A stretch of 14,969 bases of DNA, taken from NCBI GenBank assembly GCA_045124015.1, contig JBGVLA010000076.1, positions 1-14,969 of the forward strand, in the 5' to 3' direction. The DNA is from QALR01 sp045124015. Lineage in GTDB: Bacteria > Bacillota > Clostridia > Oscillospirales > CAG-272. Of this stretch, positions 1-6,296 are shown one piece after another (position 1 is the stretch's first letter; each line of letters begins with the position of its first letter). The notes beneath the pieces are model-generated. The model made no database searches. It was not told the origin of the DNA and was given only the letters and a program-made list of their open reading frames with translations. The position numbers and the translations under genes were made by a program.

Positions 1-382
1 TGAGAAGACCGGGAACGTTTTTGTCGCAGTTCGGGATCATGACAAGACCGTCAATCTGATGCGCCATGACCATAGCTTCTGTGGAGTCTGCGATAAGGTC
101 ACGGGTAACGAGGGAATATTTCATGCCGACATGACCCATGGCGATACCGTCGCAAACGGCGATAGCAGGGAACATGATGGGCGTACCGCCTGCGGCGCGA
201 ACGCCTGCTTTGACGGCTTCTTCGATTTTATCAAGGTTCATATGACCCGGAACGATTTCATTATGAGAAGATACGATACCGACGATGGGACGGCTCATTT
301 CTTCTTCTGTCAGACCGAGCGCGAAAAGAAGGCTGCGGTTCGGGGCGCGTTCCACGCCGCGTTTGATGTTGTCGGAAAGCAT
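1..382 (-). CDS. ilvD: Dihydroxy-acid dehydratase, N-terminal part (runs off window)
   Basis: Dihydroxy-acid dehydratase converts 2,3-dihydroxy-isovalerate and 2,3-dihydroxy-3-methylvalerate to the keto acids that precede valine and isoleucine. It is a cytoplasmic Fe-S enzyme. Only the first 127 codons are present; the gene continues beyond base 1. The translation begins MLSDNIKRGVERAPNRSLL and contains the family signatures NEIVPGHMNL, GGTPIMFPAIAVCDGIAMGH and PNCDKNVPG. C119 of the NCDK motif is an expected Fe-S ligand. The start is fixed by GGAG nine bases upstream of ATG. It is the last visible gene of the ilvB-ilvN-ilvC-ilvD order and is separated from ilvC by 113 bases holding two perfect hairpins. 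The family call is secure; the rest of the protein cannot be judged here. Confidence 0.95.
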   Translation of the reverse strand, partial: MLSDNIKRGVERAPNRSLLFALGLTEEEMSRPIVGIVSSHNEIVPGHMNLDKIEEAVKAGVRAAGGTPIMFPAIAVCDGIAMGHVGMKYSLVTRDLIADSTEAMVMAHQIDGLVMIPNCDKNVPGLL

Positions 383-419
383 AAGGGGAATCTCCGTTGT
401 TTATTTTTCTTAATTTTTG

Positions 420-448
420 CCACTTTTCTTTCAGATAAAGAAAAGTGG
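420..448. repeat. Perfect 12-bp inverted repeat in the ilvC-ilvD gap
   Basis: CCACTTTTCTTT (420-431) and AAAGAAAAGTGG (437-448) are exact reverse complements around a five-base loop. It lies in the transcribed spacer between ilvC and ilvD. There is no uridine run directly after the stem on the minus strand (CAAAAATT follows), so it is not a convincing terminator. It may be an RNA-stabilising or processing element, or a copy of a dispersed palindromic repeat. Confidence 0.7.
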
Positions 449-462
449 AGAGAAAGCCAAGT

Positions 463-484
463 ATCCCGAGGTTTCCCTCGGGAT
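463..484 (-). promoter_or_regulatory. Perfect 9-bp hairpin with GAAA loop after ilvC
   Basis: On the minus strand ATCCCGAGG, loop GAAA, CCTCGGGAT gives a nine-pair perfect stem closed by a GNRA-type tetraloop, starting 11 bases after the ilvC stop codon. No uridine tract follows, so it is more likely a 3'-end stabiliser, pause or partial attenuation element within the ilvBNCD message than a full terminator. Its role is inferred; the structure itself is read directly from the sequence. Confidence 0.6.
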
Positions 485-495
485 AAATTTGGTTA

Positions 496-1515
496 TCAGT
501 TGGATGCGCTGTCGAGGTCGTTATCGTTTTTCCAGAGCATCTGTTCACGAAGTCTCTGACCAACGATTTCCATCGGGTGCTTTGCGAGCATTTCACGCTT
601 AGAGTTGAAGAAGCAACGGCCGTTCTTGTTTTCTGCGATCCACTTGCCTGCGAAAGTACCATCCTGAATGTCAGAAAGAACAGCTCTCATGTTTGCCTTG
701 GTCTGTTCGTGATCAATTACACGGGGACCGGAAACATATTCGCCGTATTCAGCAGTATCGGAGATGGAGTAGTTCATAGCTGCAACGCCGCCCTTGTTGA
801 TAAGGTCGATGATGAGCTTCATTTCGTGGATGCATTCAAAGTATGCGTTTTCGGGTTCATAGCCGGCTTCAACGAGAACTTCGAAGCCGCAACGCATAAG
901 GTCAACGACACCGCCGCAAAGAACGGTCTGTTCACCAAAGAGGTCGGTTTCGGTTTCGTCGTGCATGGTGGTTTCCATGATACCTGCGCGTGCGCCGCCG
1001 ATACCTGCGATATAAGCAAGTGCGAGGTCGTATGCCTTGCCGGAAGCGTTCTGTTCAACGGCGATAAGGCAGGGAACACCCTTACCTGCAACGTACTGAG
1101 AACGAACGGTATGACCCGGACCCTTGGGAGCAGCCATAAATACGTCTACGTTTGCAGGGGGAACGATCTGTTTGTAACGGATGTTGAAGCCGTGTGCGAA
1201 AGCGATTGCCTTGCCTTCTGTGAGGTAAGGAGCAATATCCTTCTTATACATATCAGCCTGATTTTCATCGTTGATGAGGATCATGATGATATCGGAAGCC
1301 TGAGTAGCTTCTGCGACGGTCATAACGGTGAAGCCGTCTCTTTCTGCGACGGGCCAGGACTTACCGCCCTTGCGAAGACCGATCACAACGTCGCAACCGG
1401 AGTCGCGGAGGTTCAAAGCGTGAGCGTGTCCCTGAGAACCGTAACCGATGATGGCGATCTTTTTGCCATCGAGCTTGCTGAGATCACAGTCTTTTTCATA
1501 ATACATTTTTGCCAT
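496..1515 (-). CDS. ilvC: Ketol-acid reductoisomerase (class I)
   Basis: Catalyses the alkyl migration and NAD(P)H-dependent reduction of acetolactate/acetohydroxybutyrate, the second common step to valine, leucine and isoleucine. At 339 residues it is the usual length for short class I enzymes. Residues 22-34 carry the Rossmann motif with GYGSQGHAHAL. The cofactor loop GLRKGGKSW has R48 and S53, the pattern normally tied to NADPH preference. GPGHTVRSQYVAGKG holds the catalytic lysine, and ETDLFGEQTVLCGG supplies the metal-binding acidic residues. The start at 1515 is chosen because GGAG lies nine bases upstream and MAKMYYEKD matches the family N-terminus; an in-frame upstream ATG at 1548 lies inside ilvN. 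The first 20 bases overlap the end of ilvN, implying translational coupling. Confidence 0.97.
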   Translation of the reverse strand: MAKMYYEKDCDLSKLDGKKIAIIGYGSQGHAHALNLRDSGCDVVIGLRKGGKSWPVAERDGFTVMTVAEATQASDIIMILINDENQADMYKKDIAPYLTEGKAIAFAHGFNIRYKQIVPPANVDVFMAAPKGPGHTVRSQYVAGKGVPCLIAVEQNASGKAYDLALAYIAGIGGARAGIMETTMHDETETDLFGEQTVLCGGVVDLMRCGFEVLVEAGYEPENAYFECIHEMKLIIDLINKGGVAAMNYSISDTAEYGEYVSGPRVIDHEQTKANMRAVLSDIQDGTFAGKWIAENKNGRCFFNSKREMLAKHPMEIVGQRLREQMLWKNDNDLDSASN

Positions 1516-2047
1516 AGTCAAATTCTCCTTTTTCTTTTGTAGCTTCATAAATGGTATCGGCGCCGCGTTCGAGCGCTACCATACCGGTGCGGACAAGTTC
1601 CAGAACGCCGAATTCTTTTACAAGATCAATGATCGCTTCTGTTTTCTGCGCGTCTCCGATGACCGCAATGGTAAGGGTCGTCGTGGAAACGTCGATGATG
1701 GATGCGCGGAAAATATTTGCGATCTGAATGGCGCGATTGCACGCGTCGTTGCTCGCCGTATGTACCTTGAGAAGGATAAGCTCACGGCGAATGGATTTTT
1801 CAAGATCCAAAAGCTTTACAGAATGGACAGGGAGCAGCTTGCGAAGCTGATTGCAAAGGAGATTCGTTTGCTGATCGTTTGCCATTACCTCGATGGTGAT
1901 ACGAGAGACTGCAGGGTTGTCCGTCGTACCAACTGCGAGAGATTCAATGTTATAACCCTTACGGGAAAACATACGGGAGACTTGAGAGAGTACGCCCGAT
2001 TCGTTATCCACGAGTACGGAAAGGGATTGTCTTCTGACTGTATCCAT
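1496..2047 (-). CDS. ilvN: Acetolactate synthase, small regulatory subunit
   Basis: Regulatory subunit of acetohydroxyacid synthase; it binds the catalytic subunit and usually confers feedback inhibition by valine. The 183-residue protein begins MDTVRRQSLSVLVDNESGVLSQVSR, a typical ACT-domain start (roughly residues 6-80), with the family motif FSRKGYNIESLAVG near residues 28-41 and the C-terminal IlvN half after residue 85. It is slightly longer than many homologues (about 160-170). AAGGAGG lies six bases upstream of the ATG and overlaps the stop codon of ilvB, which ends 10 bases before this gene. Its own 3' end overlaps ilvC by 20 bases and contains the ilvC ribosome binding site. These overlaps point to tightly coupled expression of the three subunits/enzymes. 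Confidence 0.95.
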   Translation of the reverse strand: MDTVRRQSLSVLVDNESGVLSQVSRMFSRKGYNIESLAVGTTDNPAVSRITIEVMANDQQTNLLCNQLRKLLPVHSVKLLDLEKSIRRELILLKVHTASNDACNRAIQIANIFRASIIDVSTTTLTIAVIGDAQKTEAIIDLVKEFGVLELVRTGMVALERGADTIYEATKEKGEFDYGKNVL

Positions 2048-2057
2048 AGCGTCCTCC

Positions 2058-3770
2058 TTAATCTACCAAAAATTGTGTGATTTTGCCGCCGACGGGAACC
2101 ATCGGACGAACCATTTCGTCGATCTCAACAGCACAGTCGATGACGTAGCCGTGTCCGCAGGAGAGTGCTTCCTTGAGTGCCGCTTCAAGCTCGGGAACGG
2201 TATGGACACGCTTGCCGCCAAGACCGTAAGCCTCAGCGAGCTTGACGAAATCGGGACCGCGGTCGAGCGTCGTCTGGGAGTAGTGACCGTTGTAGGTCAA
2301 GGTCTGCCACTGACGGACCATGCCGAGCGTACCGTTGTTATATACAATGGTGATGACGGGGAGGTTATAGAACTGCTCTGTGCAAAGCTCATGGCAGTTC
2401 ATGCGGAAGCAGCCGTCGCCTGTGATGTGAATGACGGTCTTATCGGGATTGCCGATCTTCGCGCCGATTGCGGCACCCAGACCGAAGCCCATGGTACCGA
2501 AGCCGCCCGAGGTCAAAAGCTGACCCGGATAATCGTAATGGAAATGCTGGATTACCCACATCTGATGCTGACCGACGTCTGTCGCAACCACGGTGTCCTG
2601 CGGACAAATGGCAGCAACGGTATCGGAGATCTGCTTGGGGGTAAGGGTGTTTTCATGGCTGCAGGTGTCGTATTCGGTTTCTGTTTTGAACGAGAATACG
2701 TAATCCTTCCATGCTTCGTGGGTCTGCGGTTCGACGCGCTCGTTGATGAGCTGGAGCACGCGCTTCGCATCGCCGATGATATGATGGTCGACCTCAACGT
2801 TTTTGTTGATCTCTGCACGGTCGATATCGATCTGAACGATCTGTGCCTGCTTGGCAAAGGATTTGGGTTCGAGAGCGACGCGATCGGAGAAGCGGCAACC
2901 GACAGCGATGAGGAGGTCGCAAGCATCACAAGCCATGTTGGAGGCTTGAGAACCGTGCATACCGATGATACCTGTTGTGAGCGGACTGCGTCCTCTGAAG
3001 CCGCCGCCGCCCATAACGGTGATGGCAACGGGAGAGTCGATGCGTTCCGCAAGCTCCAAAAATTCCTTGTGGGCACGGCTTCTGACGACACCGCCGCCGC
3101 ATATGAGAAGAGGTTTTTTGGAGTTTTTGATCATTTCGACGAGTTTTTCAACGTCGCCGAGATCGGGTTCGGGGGCTTTCAGGTCGTGGCTGGCGCGACG
3201 GATGAGTGCACCAAGACGACCATGAGATGCGTGTTCTTCTCTCGGGAGAGAAACGAATTCGGTCTTTTCTGCGGTTACGTTTTTCACGATATCGATGAGA
3301 ACGGGACCGGGACGACCGCTTCTTGCGATAGCAAAGGCTTCGCGGACGATATCTGCGAGTTTTCTGACATCGCGTACCATGTAATTGCACTTGGTAATCG
3401 GCATGGTGATGCCGGTGATGTCAACTTCCTGGAAAGCATCCTTGCCGAGAAGGCTCTCGTTTACGTTACAGGTAATGAAAACAACGGGGGAGCTATCCAT
3501 ATAAGCGGTTGCGATACCTGTGGTGAGGTTCGTGCATCCGGGGCCCGATGTTGCAAAGCAAACACCGACCTTGCCTGTGGAGCGCGCGTAACCGTCAGCC
3601 GCGTGTGCCGCACCCTGTTCGTGTGCAGTCAAATAATGCTTGATTTTATCGCCGTAATTGTAGATTTCATCATAAACGTTAAGAATGGTTCCGCCGGGAT
3701 AACCGAAAACGGTATCGACACCCTGTTCCAGAAGACATTCCAACAGAATTTTTGCTCCTGTCATTTGCAT
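2058..3770 (-). CDS. ilvB: Acetolactate synthase, large catalytic subunit
   Basis: Thiamine-diphosphate enzyme condensing pyruvate with pyruvate or 2-ketobutyrate, the first committed step of branched-chain amino acid synthesis. The 570-residue protein has the expected three-domain layout. An N-terminal PYR domain carries GYPGGTILNVYDE and the catalytic glutamate E51 (AHEQGAAHAADGYAR). A central domain follows, then a C-terminal PP domain whose ThDP-Mg motif runs from GDG (451-453) to NN (478-479). AAGGAGG stands 11 bases before the first ATG; a second ATG two codons later is possible but further from the site. It is the promoter-proximal gene of the ilv operon. The leader holds a bulged hairpin just before the ribosome binding site and lacks the length and elements of a T-box. 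Confidence 0.97.
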   Translation of the reverse strand: MQMTGAKILLECLLEQGVDTVFGYPGGTILNVYDEIYNYGDKIKHYLTAHEQGAAHAADGYARSTGKVGVCFATSGPGCTNLTTGIATAYMDSSPVVFITCNVNESLLGKDAFQEVDITGITMPITKCNYMVRDVRKLADIVREAFAIARSGRPGPVLIDIVKNVTAEKTEFVSLPREEHASHGRLGALIRRASHDLKAPEPDLGDVEKLVEMIKNSKKPLLICGGGVVRSRAHKEFLELAERIDSPVAITVMGGGGFRGRSPLTTGIIGMHGSQASNMACDACDLLIAVGCRFSDRVALEPKSFAKQAQIVQIDIDRAEINKNVEVDHHIIGDAKRVLQLINERVEPQTHEAWKDYVFSFKTETEYDTCSHENTLTPKQISDTVAAICPQDTVVATDVGQHQMWVIQHFHYDYPGQLLTSGGFGTMGFGLGAAIGAKIGNPDKTVIHITGDGCFRMNCHELCTEQFYNLPVITIVYNNGTLGMVRQWQTLTYNGHYSQTTLDRGPDFVKLAEAYGLGGKRVHTVPELEAALKEALSCGHGYVIDCAVEIDEMVRPMVPVGGKITQFLVD

Positions 3771-3789
3771 AGGGCAGGTTTCCTCCTTA

Positions 3790-3830
3790 GATACCGAGCA
3801 AGTATACGATGTGTGTTTGCTCGTAGTATC
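3790..3830 (-). promoter_or_regulatory. Bulged hairpin in the ilvB 5' leader
   Basis: In the minus-strand transcript GATAC and CGAGCAA (3830-3826, 3823 down) pair with TTGCTCG and GTATC, giving 12 base pairs with a two-base UA bulge and a 15-base loop. The 3' arm ends at 3790, right against the ilvB AAGGAGG. GTATC elements also recur at 3826, 3846 and 3864 (plus-strand reading; spacing 20 and 18), the last one overlapping the -10 box. This could be an RNA switch near the ribosome binding site or a DNA operator; the sequence does not decide. Confidence 0.5.
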
Positions 3831-3860
3831 GAAATGATATACTTTGTATCGTATTTTATT

Positions 3861-3889
3861 ATAGTATCACAAAGAAGAATTGATGTCAA
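3861..3889 (-). promoter_or_regulatory. Promoter of the ilvBNCD operon
   Basis: Minus strand: -35 TTGACA (3889-3884), 17-base spacer, -10 TACTAT (3866-3861). A TATAAT reads three bases further on with a poor spacer. The predicted leader to the ilvB start is about 84 bases. Confidence 0.8.
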
Positions 3890-3904
3890 GTGTTTTTTTG
3901 TTCA

Positions 3905-3919
3905 ACTTTTCAGGAATTT
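3905..3919 (-). promoter_or_regulatory. CodY-box-like site upstream of ilvB promoter
   Basis: AAATTCCTGAAAAGT on the minus strand matches 12 of 15 positions of the CodY consensus AATTTTCWGAAAATT. It sits 15 bases upstream of the ilvB -35 box. CodY regulates ilv operons in many Firmicutes, so the placement is sensible, but whether this organism has CodY is not visible here. Confidence 0.35.
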
Positions 3920-3939
3920 GCCCGGAAACCTGCCAAAAG

Positions 3940-3969
3940 AAAACACCTGCTGAAAAGCAGGTGTTTTTT
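3940..3969 (-). terminator. Rho-independent terminator after tsf
   Basis: Eleven-pair perfect stem AAAACACCTGC / GCAGGTGTTTT with a six-base loop, followed on the minus strand by TTTTCTTTT. It lies 23 bases beyond the tsf stop and separates rpsB-tsf from ilvB. On the plus strand the stem also runs into six T residues, so it may work in both directions. Confidence 0.9.
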
Positions 3970-3991
3970 GACGGTATAAACCGTATATTGC

Positions 3992-4918
3992 TTATTTGCC
4001 GAGCATCTTAGCAACTTCGTCGCCGAGGTTGTCTTCTCTCTTTTCGATGCCTTCGCCCTTTTCGAATCTTTCGAAGGAAGCGATCTTGATGTCAGCGCCG
4101 AGTGCCTTTGCAGTAGCTGCAACGTACTGGCTAACCTTCATGTTGTCGTCCTTGATGTATTCCTTGTCAACAAGGCAGTTTTCTTCATAGAATTTGCCGA
4201 GTTTACCCATAGCCATCTTTTCGATGATGGAGTCGGGCTTGGAAGCGTTCTTGGGATCGTTCTTGATCTGGTTCATGATAACTTCCTTTTCTTCTGCGAT
4301 AGCGGAAGCAGGAACATGATCTCTGTCAAGGTAAGGTGTAGCGTATGCGCCTGCCTGGAGAGCGATGTTCTTAGCGAATTCAACGAATTCAGCCTTTTCA
4401 GCAGTAGCAGCGTCAACGTCGAATTTTACGATGACACCGATAGAGCCGTTACCGTGGATGTAGGTGCTTGTAACGCCTTCAACAACAACGAAACGACGGA
4501 GGGTGATGTTTTCACCGATGGTGTAGATCTTATCCTTAACGGTTGCTTCAACGGTAAATTCTGTGCCGTCGAACTGGCAAGCGTTGAGTTCTGCGATGGT
4601 AGCGGGCTTGTTTGCGATGATGGTTCTGAGGATACCCTGAACGAATTCAACGAAAGTAGCGTTCTTTGCAACGAAGTCTGTTTCAGAGTTTACTTCAACC
4701 ATAGCAACGGTGTTGCCGTCCTTGAGAACGGAAACGAGACCGTCAGCAGCGATTCTGTCTGCCTTCTTAGCAGCAGCAGCGAGACCTTTTTCTCTGAGCA
4801 ATTTGATGGCTGCGTCAACGTCGCCGTTGGTTTCAACGAGAGCCTTCTTGCAGTCCATAAGACCGGCGCCTGTCTTCTTCTTGAGATCGCCGACCATCTG
4901 TGCGGAAATAGTAGCCAT
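3992..4918 (-). CDS. tsf: Translation elongation factor Ts
   Basis: Guanine nucleotide exchange factor that regenerates EF-Tu-GTP in the cytoplasm. The 308-residue protein is full length. The N-terminal UBA-like domain (residues 1-50) includes LKKKTGAGLMDCKKAL. The core begins with VEVNSETDFVAKN, in which D81-F82 are the residues that in E. coli EF-Ts insert near the EF-Tu nucleotide site. The C-terminal half contains the usual coiled-coil and dimerisation segments, ending in KMLGK. AGGAGG lies about nine bases before the ATG. It follows rpsB by 49 bases and is followed by a strong terminator. In many Firmicutes pyrH and frr come next; here the ilv operon does instead. Confidence 0.97.
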   Translation of the reverse strand: MATISAQMVGDLKKKTGAGLMDCKKALVETNGDVDAAIKLLREKGLAAAAKKADRIAADGLVSVLKDGNTVAMVEVNSETDFVAKNATFVEFVQGILRTIIANKPATIAELNACQFDGTEFTVEATVKDKIYTIGENITLRRFVVVEGVTSTYIHGNGSIGVIVKFDVDAATAEKAEFVEFAKNIALQAGAYATPYLDRDHVPASAIAEEKEVIMNQIKNDPKNASKPDSIIEKMAMGKLGKFYEENCLVDKEYIKDDNMKVSQYVAATAKALGADIKIASFERFEKGEGIEKREDNLGDEVAKMLGK

Positions 4919-4967
4919 TTGGAATTTCCTCCTGTATTTTTGAAATCTTTTATCTAAAATTTAAGAG

Positions 4968-5693
4968 TTAAGCTTCAACAGCTTCTTCAGCGGGAGCTTC
5001 AGTGGTCTGTTCGCCCTGCTTGCCTTCGATAACAGCATCAGCGAGAACACCGGAGATAAGCTTGATAGCGCGGATAGCGTCATCGTTACCGGGGATGATG
5101 TAGTCAGCATCGTCGGGATCGCAGTTGGTGTCAACGATTGCGATTACGGGGATGTCGAGTTTCTTAGCTTCGAGAACAGCGTTGTGTTCTTTTCTGGGGT
5201 CAACGATGAAGATTGCAGCGGGGAGACCGTTCATGTTCTTGATACCGCCGAGGTTCTTTTCGAGATCTTCCATTTCCTTGGTAAGCTTAGCAACTTCCTT
5301 CTTGGGGAGAAGATCGAATGTGCCTTCTTCTTTCATCTTTTCGAGAGCATTGAGACGAGCGATGCTCTTCTTGATGGTCTTGTGGTTGGTGAGCATACCG
5401 CCGAGCCAACGAACGTTTACATAGTACTGACCGCAGCGTTCGGATTCTTCCTTGATTGCGTCAGCAGCCTGTTTCTTGGTACCAACGAAGAGGATATCGC
5501 CGCCGTTTGCGGAGATTTCTTTTACAAAGTTGTAAGCTTCGTCGATTTTACCAACGGTCTTCTGAAGGTCGATGATGTAGATACCGTTTCTTTCTGTGAA
5601 GATGTATTCAGCCATCTTAGGGTTCCATCTTCTTGTGTGGTGTCCGAAGTGAACACCTGCTTCGAGCAACTGCTTGATCGAAATAACTGCCAT
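4968..5693 (-). CDS. rpsB: 30S ribosomal protein S2
   Basis: Structural protein of the small ribosomal subunit, needed for S1/mRNA docking. The 241-residue product starts MAVISIKQLLEAGVHFGHHTRRWNPKM-like (first residues as seen at 5693 downward) and includes FVGTKKQA, RWLGGMLTNHKT and the FIVDPRKEHNAV motif; it ends in an acidic, alanine-rich tail. An in-frame ATG 57 codons upstream (5864) exists, but the start at 5693 is chosen because AAAGGAG lies just upstream and the protein then matches the family N-terminus; the extra region is the mRNA leader. It is first gene of the rpsB-tsf operon. The leader can fold a hairpin that partly buries the ribosome binding site, which would suit autoregulation by S2. 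Confidence 0.97.
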   Translation of the reverse strand: MAVISIKQLLEAGVHFGHHTRRWNPKMAEYIFTERNGIYIIDLQKTVGKIDEAYNFVKEISANGGDILFVGTKKQAADAIKEESERCGQYYVNVRWLGGMLTNHKTIKKSIARLNALEKMKEEGTFDLLPKKEVAKLTKEMEDLEKNLGGIKNMNGLPAAIFIVDPRKEHNAVLEAKKLDIPVIAIVDTNCDPDDADYIIPGNDDAIRAIKLISGVLADAVIEGKQGEQTTEAPAEEAVEA

Positions 5694-5829
5694 GATTTTT
5701 TTCTCCTTTGTGGTTTGTCCTCCACAGAGCGACCGTCTTGCACAAAGTCCCGTGGGACACCAACTGTGCGCCGCCGCTGTGTGCGGATTTTTTAATATTT
5801 TTCTGTCTTGGAGACTTTTCTCCAAAATC
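5694..5829 (-). promoter_or_regulatory. Structured 5' leader of rpsB
   Basis: About 136 bases from the predicted transcription start to the rpsB ATG. Three stems are visible on the transcript. The first is TTGGAGA/TCTCCAA (5825-5808) close to the 5' end. The second is a GCACA/TGTGC stem enclosing GTCC/GGAC (5769-5740). The third is TGTGG/CCACA (5726-5709) extended by CTC pairing with the GAG of the ribosome binding site. S2 autoregulates rpsB-tsf in gammaproteobacteria; a similar role here is inference. Confidence 0.5.
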
Positions 5830-5835
5830 CATATC

Positions 5836-5864
5836 ATTTTACCATATATTTTTGGAAATTGCAA
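5836..5864 (-). promoter_or_regulatory. Promoter of rpsB-tsf
   Basis: Minus strand: -35 TTGCAA (5864-5859), 17-base spacer, -10 TAAAAT (5841-5836). It lies just beyond the stop codon of the upstream YlmC/YmxH gene. Confidence 0.75.
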
Positions 5865-5884
5865 TAGGTTTTGCGAAAAAATAT

Positions 5885-6172
5885 TTATTTTTTGCCATCA
5901 TTTTTTTCGCCGAGCTTTTCATAAATGCCGACGTCGATGTTGACGAGCACCGCATCGCGTCCGAAGCAGCCGATCTTTTCCCACGGGATGACAAGTTCTT
6001 CGCATTTACCAAAGCCAAATACACGCAGATCAAAGAGCACGACGATGGCGACCACACAGCCCGAGCAGATGTTGATCTCCACGTCGTTTATGTAGCCGAG
6101 GCGCTTGCCGTCGCAAATGTTGATAACTTCCTTGTCTTTCAGATTGTTGACACTGCATCTTTCCATGTTCAT
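5885..6172 (-). CDS. YlmC/YmxH-type PRC-barrel protein (sporulation-associated family)
   Basis: Small 95-residue protein matching the YlmC/YmxH family of endospore-forming Firmicutes, a single PRC-barrel-like beta domain whose biochemical role is not established. Recognised features are LKDKEVINICDGKRLGYIND at residues 11-30, a hydrophobic strand VVAIVVLFDLRVFGFG, then EELVIPWEKIGCFGRDAVLVNI. GGAGG lies seven bases upstream of the ATG; a second ATG two codons in is less well placed. There is no signal peptide and the C-terminus is lysine-rich. It is oriented with rpsB-tsf but rpsB has its own promoter, so it is probably transcribed alone. Family assignment rests on the DGKRLG and VIPW motifs and the length. 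Confidence 0.8.
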   Translation of the reverse strand: MNMERCSVNNLKDKEVINICDGKRLGYINDVEINICSGCVVAIVVLFDLRVFGFGKCEELVIPWEKIGCFGRDAVLVNIDVGIYEKLGEKNDGKK

Positions 6173-6204
6173 AGGATATCCTCCAAAAATTCGTTTTTGT
6201 TTTT

Positions 6205-6233
6205 ATTATATGAAGAGAAACAGGAATCTTATT
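6205..6233 (-). promoter_or_regulatory. Possible promoter of the YlmC/YmxH gene
   Basis: A perfect -10 TATAAT (6210-6205) lies 32 bases upstream of the start codon. The -35 position 17 bases away reads AATAAG, a poor match, so it may need an activator or another sigma factor. Confidence 0.35.
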
Positions 6234-6242
6234 CCATGGAAT
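6231..6242. promoter_or_regulatory. 12-bp palindrome between divergent genes
   Basis: ATTCCATGGAAT is a perfect palindrome that touches the -35 box of the glycosidase promoter; a further GGAAT lies at 6223-6227. It may be an operator for the glycosidase gene, but a single 12-bp palindrome in AT-rich DNA can arise by chance. Confidence 0.3.
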
Positions 6243-6270
6243 TGATTTTTCTTTTGCGATATGTTAAAAT
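6242..6270 (+). promoter_or_regulatory. Promoter of the GH36 glycosidase gene
   Basis: -35 TTGATT (6242-6247), 17-base spacer, -10 TAAAAT (6265-6270). The predicted start is about 20 bases before the start codon. Confidence 0.7.
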
Positions 6271-6296
6271 GAAAGAAAAATGCAAGGAGATTGCAT

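Noticed and set aside
577..1542. 321-codon open frame on the plus strand opposite ilvC
   Set aside because: Antisense to a complete ketol-acid reductoisomerase; no ribosome binding site or recognisable motif.
3771..3870. T-box riboswitch in the ilvB leader
   Set aside because: The predicted leader is only about 84 bases, and no T-box sequence or terminator/antiterminator pair is visible.
2073..3953. 626-codon open frame on the plus strand opposite ilvB
   Set aside because: It is the mirror of a well-matched ilvB gene, has no ribosome binding site of its own and resembles no family; codon bias of the real gene keeps the opposite frame open.
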